Below, in pieces: positions 59,402 to 64,000 of a DNA stretch of 64,000 nucleotides. Position numbers and translations under genes: made by a program. The stretch is from Neostapfia colusana (taxonomy: Eukaryota; Streptophyta; Magnoliopsida; Poales; Poaceae). Under the pieces are notes generated by a model. It was not told the origin of the DNA. It made no database searches and worked only from the letters and a program-made list of their open reading frames with translations. How positions within the stretch are numbered: the first letter of the stretch is position 1; each line of letters starts with the position of its first letter. The DNA lies in assembly GCA_030760725.1 (NCBI GenBank), contig JASWHV010000002.1, positions 64,163,900-64,227,899 on the forward strand. The letters run 5' to 3'.

Positions 59402-62400
59402 TGTAACACCCCAAATTTTGATTCAAAACCCTAAACCTTGTTCAGAGGGGAATTTAAAAAATTTTGGACGTGTTGCATGTTTTGCAAAAATTCAAATTCA
59501 AACTGGAATTCAAATTAAACTCAAAACAGAAAAGAAATGGAAAAAGAAAAAGAGAAAACGGGAAAAAACCGGCCAGTGGGCCGAAACCCGCCAGCCGGCC
59601 CAGTTTCCCCGCGCCAGCCCGCCCCCGCGCGCCCGCGCTGTCTCTCACAGACGGGTGGGACCCACCTGTCATCCCTAACCCCGAGCATCTGCAGCCCGGA
59701 CTTTTCCCCCCAAGCGCGCGCGATCTTAACCGATTGGAAAACGCGTCCCTCAGCCGAATTCCGGTCCCAGAAAGAATCAAACTCGATCACAACCGACCCA
59801 CCGCCCTCCCCCGGCTATAAAAAACCCAGCCCCGATCGGTTTTTCTCACGCGATCGCCGATTTTCACTCCAGTGAGCACCGAGACTTCGCCGGTGAATTC
59901 TGGCCGATATAAGCTCGGAAACTCTGATCTAACTCGCTGGTCTTGATCCACCGCCTCTGGGGAACTTTGCAGGTGCAGAAAACCCGAAGACTTACGGTGT
60001 AAACCCAGCGCCGACGAGCTTCGCCGTGGTTTTGCCTCGGACCTCGCCGCCGAGCATTTTCCAGGACCCCCGAGCTCGAGAAAACCCCCGAGGTGAGATC
60101 CCTGACCTCCCCTCTACCGATCTATGCCATAAGATCACAGTTCTAGGCAGAATTCTCGCGGATCCGAAACTTTCCGGCGAGATCGCCGCTTCCCGCCGCC
60201 GTGCGCCGCCGGCAGCGCCGCCCGCGCTCGATCAGAGCGACGTGGCCGCTTGGGCGCCGTTTATTTTAAATCGCACGGTAGACTTTAAATCCCCGCGTAC
60301 CGGTTCGATGTTATAATCTCAGACGTCGGTTTAAAATCGGACGGTCCACGTCAGGCCCGCGTTATAAAGACTGGAATTCTTACGTGCTACCCCCTGGGGT
60401 TCTCTGGAATTGAGAGCTAGCCCCGGAAACTTCAGATCTAGCCCCTGGAACTCCAGAAAATCATGTAAATTCATTTAAAAATCAGTTTTAGCCCCTGGAC
60501 TTAATAAAAATTAGGAAAAACACCTCTGATAAGTGTAGCTAGACCCCTGGAAATTATGAAAATAATATTATAGACCCTGTAATGGGTGAGTTCATTATTT
60601 TAGCCCTGTTTAGTATTTAATTTAGAAAATTGAATATGTAACTAGTGTTTAAAAATTAAAAAGTGGGACAAACATATTGTCAAAATTAAGTTAAAAACTT
60701 TCTCAGTGCTTAGAAAACTTTGGAGTGAGATAAAAATATATTTTGGGCTGAAATGAATCTGTTTCATTTATTAATCACATTTATTAGTATAGGGACACAT
60801 TTTTAAGTAAAGAATAGCTCTAGAAAAATAGGGAAAATAATTATGAAATAGTTTACATCAGAGGCCAAGGTCAAAATATGTTATTCAATTATTTAGGACC
60901 AAAACCTATACTGTTTAGATGATGTGTATTACTAATTTCATAATAAAATACACAATTATACATAGGAATATAAATCTGAAAATATAGCAACTAGTAAATG
61001 ATAAATGGAGTTTTTAAAAAATTCAAAGAGTTCAGTTTAGGGTTGATAGAAATTATGAAGGCACATATGGAGAAGAAAAATACTTTTCTTACATACTTGG
61101 TAGTTTAATATAAGGAATTTATTTAAAACTGAAACACACACATATATACATATATATATATATATATAGTATGTAAGTATAAATATGAACACCAAAGTAG
61201 GAATCATACACATATAAATAAAAGTGTGTGCAAGCCACAGATCAACACACAAAGTAACCACAACACATATAATGGTGAATGAATTTCATAAATATGAAAT
61301 GTGTGGTTTGTATGAAGTAGAAGTGTGAACTATGTCTTATGATTGTTGTTTTTCTTTTGCTATGTGTGATGGTATGAAGTAGAACCTGTTCATAAGCAAG
61401 TTATTCCTTTCCAAGATCAGGACTATCCATTTCAAGAGCAGCAAGAAGGAGGCAAGTGTCCTTGACCACTTTGATCCTATGCTAGGATGTGTAGATAGAA
61501 TTATTTGCATTGTCAAGTTAAATATGAAACCCATGCTAGGAAGTTTCCCTAGAATTGCATTACCTTGTTTCCTTGTAGCTTGGGTTGGGATTTATTTTGT
61601 CATGTCATTTATTTACATGCATATGCTTAGCCATGCTTAGAATGGGATATTTGGGATATGAGAGCATCAGTTTATTATACCATACTCTTGAATGAGCTAT
61701 TGTGAGTTATGTAGAGGTAGGGATCAAGGCAAGTTAGATGTTTTGGTTGTGTGCTGGGTGCACGAGACTTGGGTTTGTGTTTAGTACTTGTCTGGATCCT
61801 AAGGACCGGTTCATGGAGCATGTAACCCGGCTTTACAGTGCCAACCACATGCTGAGATGGGGCAGCTTGGCCAATTAATTAGGTGTATCCCCGGCGTAGT
61901 ATGGGTGTGTTGGATGGTGCGGGGAGTAGGTGTCAGCTGGACTACCATATGAACCGCAAGGCTCAAGAGGGGGCCACTACAGCGGGGTTGGAGCCTCTTG
62001 TATGCTGTTAGGGGTGAAACCTCAGTGGGCCCACGCTCGTCGGGAATCCCTTTGTAAAGGCTTCGTAGTGATCTCCTGGCCGCACACCTGGGAAGTGTGA
62101 ATGTGGATCGTAGCCACTGGCATAATGGAGGTTCTTTTAGTCCACCCGGCAACGGGGGATGAAATCACTACATGTGGGTATAGTGGTACAAACTCTGCAG
62201 AGTTAAAACTGTCTTGACAGCCGTGCTCACGGTCAAGAGCGGCCTGGACTTATTCATGATTAGAGGATTGATGGTTTTGGAAGTTAAGCAGGGAGCTTAA
62301 CATTGGAAATGATGTTATGGTTATTGGATTATGATAATGGGTTGGGAGATTGGGACCATTTCACCTGTGTAGTAATGTAGGTGCTTAATAAGCTAAGGTG

Positions 62401-62844
62401 ATAGGTATTAATTGCGTAGTGCTTTAACCATGAGTTCAACCTCTCCTTGTTCTAGCCATGCATGATATAATTTTCCCACACTTGCTGAGTACCATGGGTA
62501 CTCAACCTTGCATATTTGTTGGTTTATATTGCTGCTCAGGTCAAGATAATGAGGTGGTGTATAATGACCAAGATTTTGGACCCGAGGAAGGTTTTTAGGT
62601 TCATGAAGACCCCCGGGCAACGCCTGTGATGGAGCCCTAAAGAATAATACTCCGCTGCTAGTTTATTTACTTGTGATGAACTTATTATTGTCCATCGAGA
62701 CATTTACTATGTAAGACTTACTTATACTCGACACCTGGCTTGTAATAAATGATGCTTCACTATTTGTCATCACATGTATGAGAAAATGATCCTGGCGTAC
62801 ATGTGATATTCACTTGGTTGTTCTTCGGAAAAACCGGGTGTGAC
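59402..62844 (+). repeat. P 3' LTR, 3443 bp
   Basis: Same LTR as 50177-53589. It keeps the 23-base GC-rich segment lost in the 5' LTR, has (TA)9 where the 5' LTR has (TA)5 near 61152, and lacks the final A. Exon-like segments at 61383-61451 and 62540-62598. Confidence 0.93.
59816..59823 (+). promoter_or_regulatory. TATA box of P 3' LTR
   Basis: TATAAAAA at the family position. Confidence 0.65.
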
Positions 62845-64000
62845 CGAAGGATCAAGCTTAAGCATGCCCACCCCAACTTTGGGCAGGACATTCCTCCAAA
62901 TATACTTGAACTCCAGTAAAAATTTCAGAGGCATTGGACCACATTTTCTAGGCCAAATAATGATTCAATCTTGTATGTCTCTGAAAAATAAGAAAAATAA
63001 CAGAAACATTTGCAGCCTTTTACCCAAACTTGTAAATTCCATATCTCCATGTAGGAAACTCAAAAAATGGTAAAACCAATTCCTATGGACTCAGGAACTT
63101 ATGTACTTCATAAGAGTTCATTTTTCTGCATGGGAAAGCTCAAAAACTAGGAGGGAAATGCAGAATAGTTAAAACCACATAAGGAATTTATGTGACCACA
63201 TTGAGCCATTCCATGAGCTCAAATGTTGCACAATATCTAAATACCATCCCTTGATGTTGTGGATAAATTTTCAGCTTCATTGAACCCCTGGAACTTGAGC
63301 TACAATTTTTTAAAGTTTAGGTGTTCATATAAAGACTTAATCACATGGTGATTAATATTATTTTCATTTCACCTAGCATCTTCCTCTCTAATGTGGTAGA
63401 TCCAACAACAGAAATCTTGTTTTTGTTTTCCCCTCTTAGTAGTAGTCAACTTGTACAAAAGTTTTTAAAGCATTTTCTAAGTGGCTTTTGAATATATGTG
63501 CATTGCATCTAAATAGCTCGCCTAACGTCGCTACTCGACGAGAAGTTCAACTCGGAGGTGAGGACTTCCGTCTCATGACCGTTGGCGGATTCTCCAGAGG
63601 AATATTAACTTCATAGTCACTAACAAAACCGTTGAGCAAGGCAAGCCCAGGGTTGCATATAATTGTCTTTTAAAATTTTGCTTTACTTTCACCTAATGTT
63701 GTTAGACTTGATATTGTGCATTATGTCTAGGATGTTTGAAACTCCAACTGCATTACCACGAATTCATTGAGTAGAAGGTTTAGCATAGGTTTTCTCTCGT
63801 CGTAGTAGGCTAGGCTATTGTTGTAGATAGCCCGGTAGAAGACGGGTAGTTGGAATCTACTCACGAGGAAGGTAGAGTAGCGAAGTCTACTCGCGAGAGG
63901 AAGTTATTGATAAGAGCACACTCAATGAAAGTGAGATGTGGACGGGGAGTTATTGTAGGATGGAGTGCTCAAGATTGTCTTGTCCCGATGGGTGTGACAA
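62845..64000 (+). repeat. Q 3' LTR, second part, cut by the window end
   Basis: It resumes after P and aligns loosely with S LTR 10770-11640: AATATACTTGAACT near 62898 matches the S phrase at 10781, and GGTAGTTGGAATCTACTC near 63846 matches S 11527. A decayed form of the first exon-like segment lies at about 63519-63640 and keeps the AAG|GCAAGC donor. No gene seen. Confidence 0.7.

Larger units (their letters stand above)
50177..62844 (+). mobile_element. Element P: young, nearly complete Tekay-type (RIRE3/RIRE8-like) element
   Basis: 5' LTR, primer-binding site, orf0, gag-pol, polypurine tract and 3' LTR are all present and in order, 12,668 bp. The flanks are AGAAG (50172-50176) and CGAAG (62845-62849), and the terminal A of the 3' LTR is missing, so the target duplication is imperfect. 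I counted about 28 base differences between the LTRs (about 0.8%) plus two length changes. It is the closest relative of R and the copy with the fewest coding lesions. Confidence 0.92.
41397..64000 (+). mobile_element. Element Q: old, decayed Tekay-type element hosting X1, X2 and P
   Basis: Remnant 5' LTR (41397-42482), gag and pol pieces (42483-49102), polypurine tract, and a 3' LTR split by P and running off the window. It is related to S: both the LTR tail and the pol align. Its 5' end is lost at the join with the minus-strand LTR. Many stops, frameshifts and changed catalytic residues show that it is the oldest pol-bearing element here apart from the K array. Confidence 0.85.

Noticed and set aside
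62840..63073. 77-codon ORF at the P/Q border.
   Set aside because: It crosses the end of the P LTR into Q LTR, so it is an accidental frame over an insertion joint.

Overview
This window is a block of nested and rearranged LTR retrotransposons from a grass-type plant genome. I see no host protein gene, rRNA, tRNA or CRISPR. The grass assignment rests on the families: chromodomain-bearing Ty3/gypsy elements with 3.4-4.0 kb LTRs, an extra ORF upstream of gag as I recall for rice RIRE3/RIRE8 (from memory, not searched), and a CRM-like family whose pol C-terminus runs into the LTR. A CRM-like family suggests pericentromeric heterochromatin, but the window alone cannot prove it. Names K, R, S, Q, P and X are mine.

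Left half (1-38215): a tandem array of CRM-like K elements. K1 gives the end of integrase (2-994) and a 918-bp LTR (646-1563). That LTR is followed directly by the primer-binding site and gag-pol of K2 (1564-6791). K2's 3' LTR (6792-7316 + 33080-33472) is split by element R (7317-33074, target duplication ATTAT). R's own 5' LTR is split by element S (8704-21442, target duplication GAATA, two LTRs of 4039 bp each). Past R, the K2 LTR meets the K3 LTR (33477-34394) through four bases that match the unprocessed cDNA ends of this family, that is, a two-LTR-circle-like junction. K3 gag-pol then runs to a breakpoint at 38215.

Middle (38216-41396): a minus-strand LTR of the R/P family, cut at its 3' side, forms a rearrangement scar between K3 and element Q.

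Right half (41397-64000): Q, an old, heavily mutated S-related element. It carries solo LTR X1 in gag (42862-43979), solo LTR X2 after protease (44797-46176) and the young R-family element P in its 3' LTR (50177-62844). Q's 3' LTR resumes at 62845 and leaves the window.

Functionally each body encodes some of Gag, aspartic protease, reverse transcriptase, RNase H, integrase and a C-terminal chromatin-targeting tail, but every copy is broken. R keeps an intact upstream orf0 with a frameshifted gag-pol. P has an almost intact gag-pol with one TAG and an Asp-to-Asn change in the protease active site. S has no gag at all yet moved recently (its LTRs differ by about 0.9% by eye), which implies it borrows proteins. 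The most unusual signal is inside the long LTRs: two short acidic exon-like segments, with a GC-AG intron in a conserved phase, are kept open in several LTR copies of different age and family.
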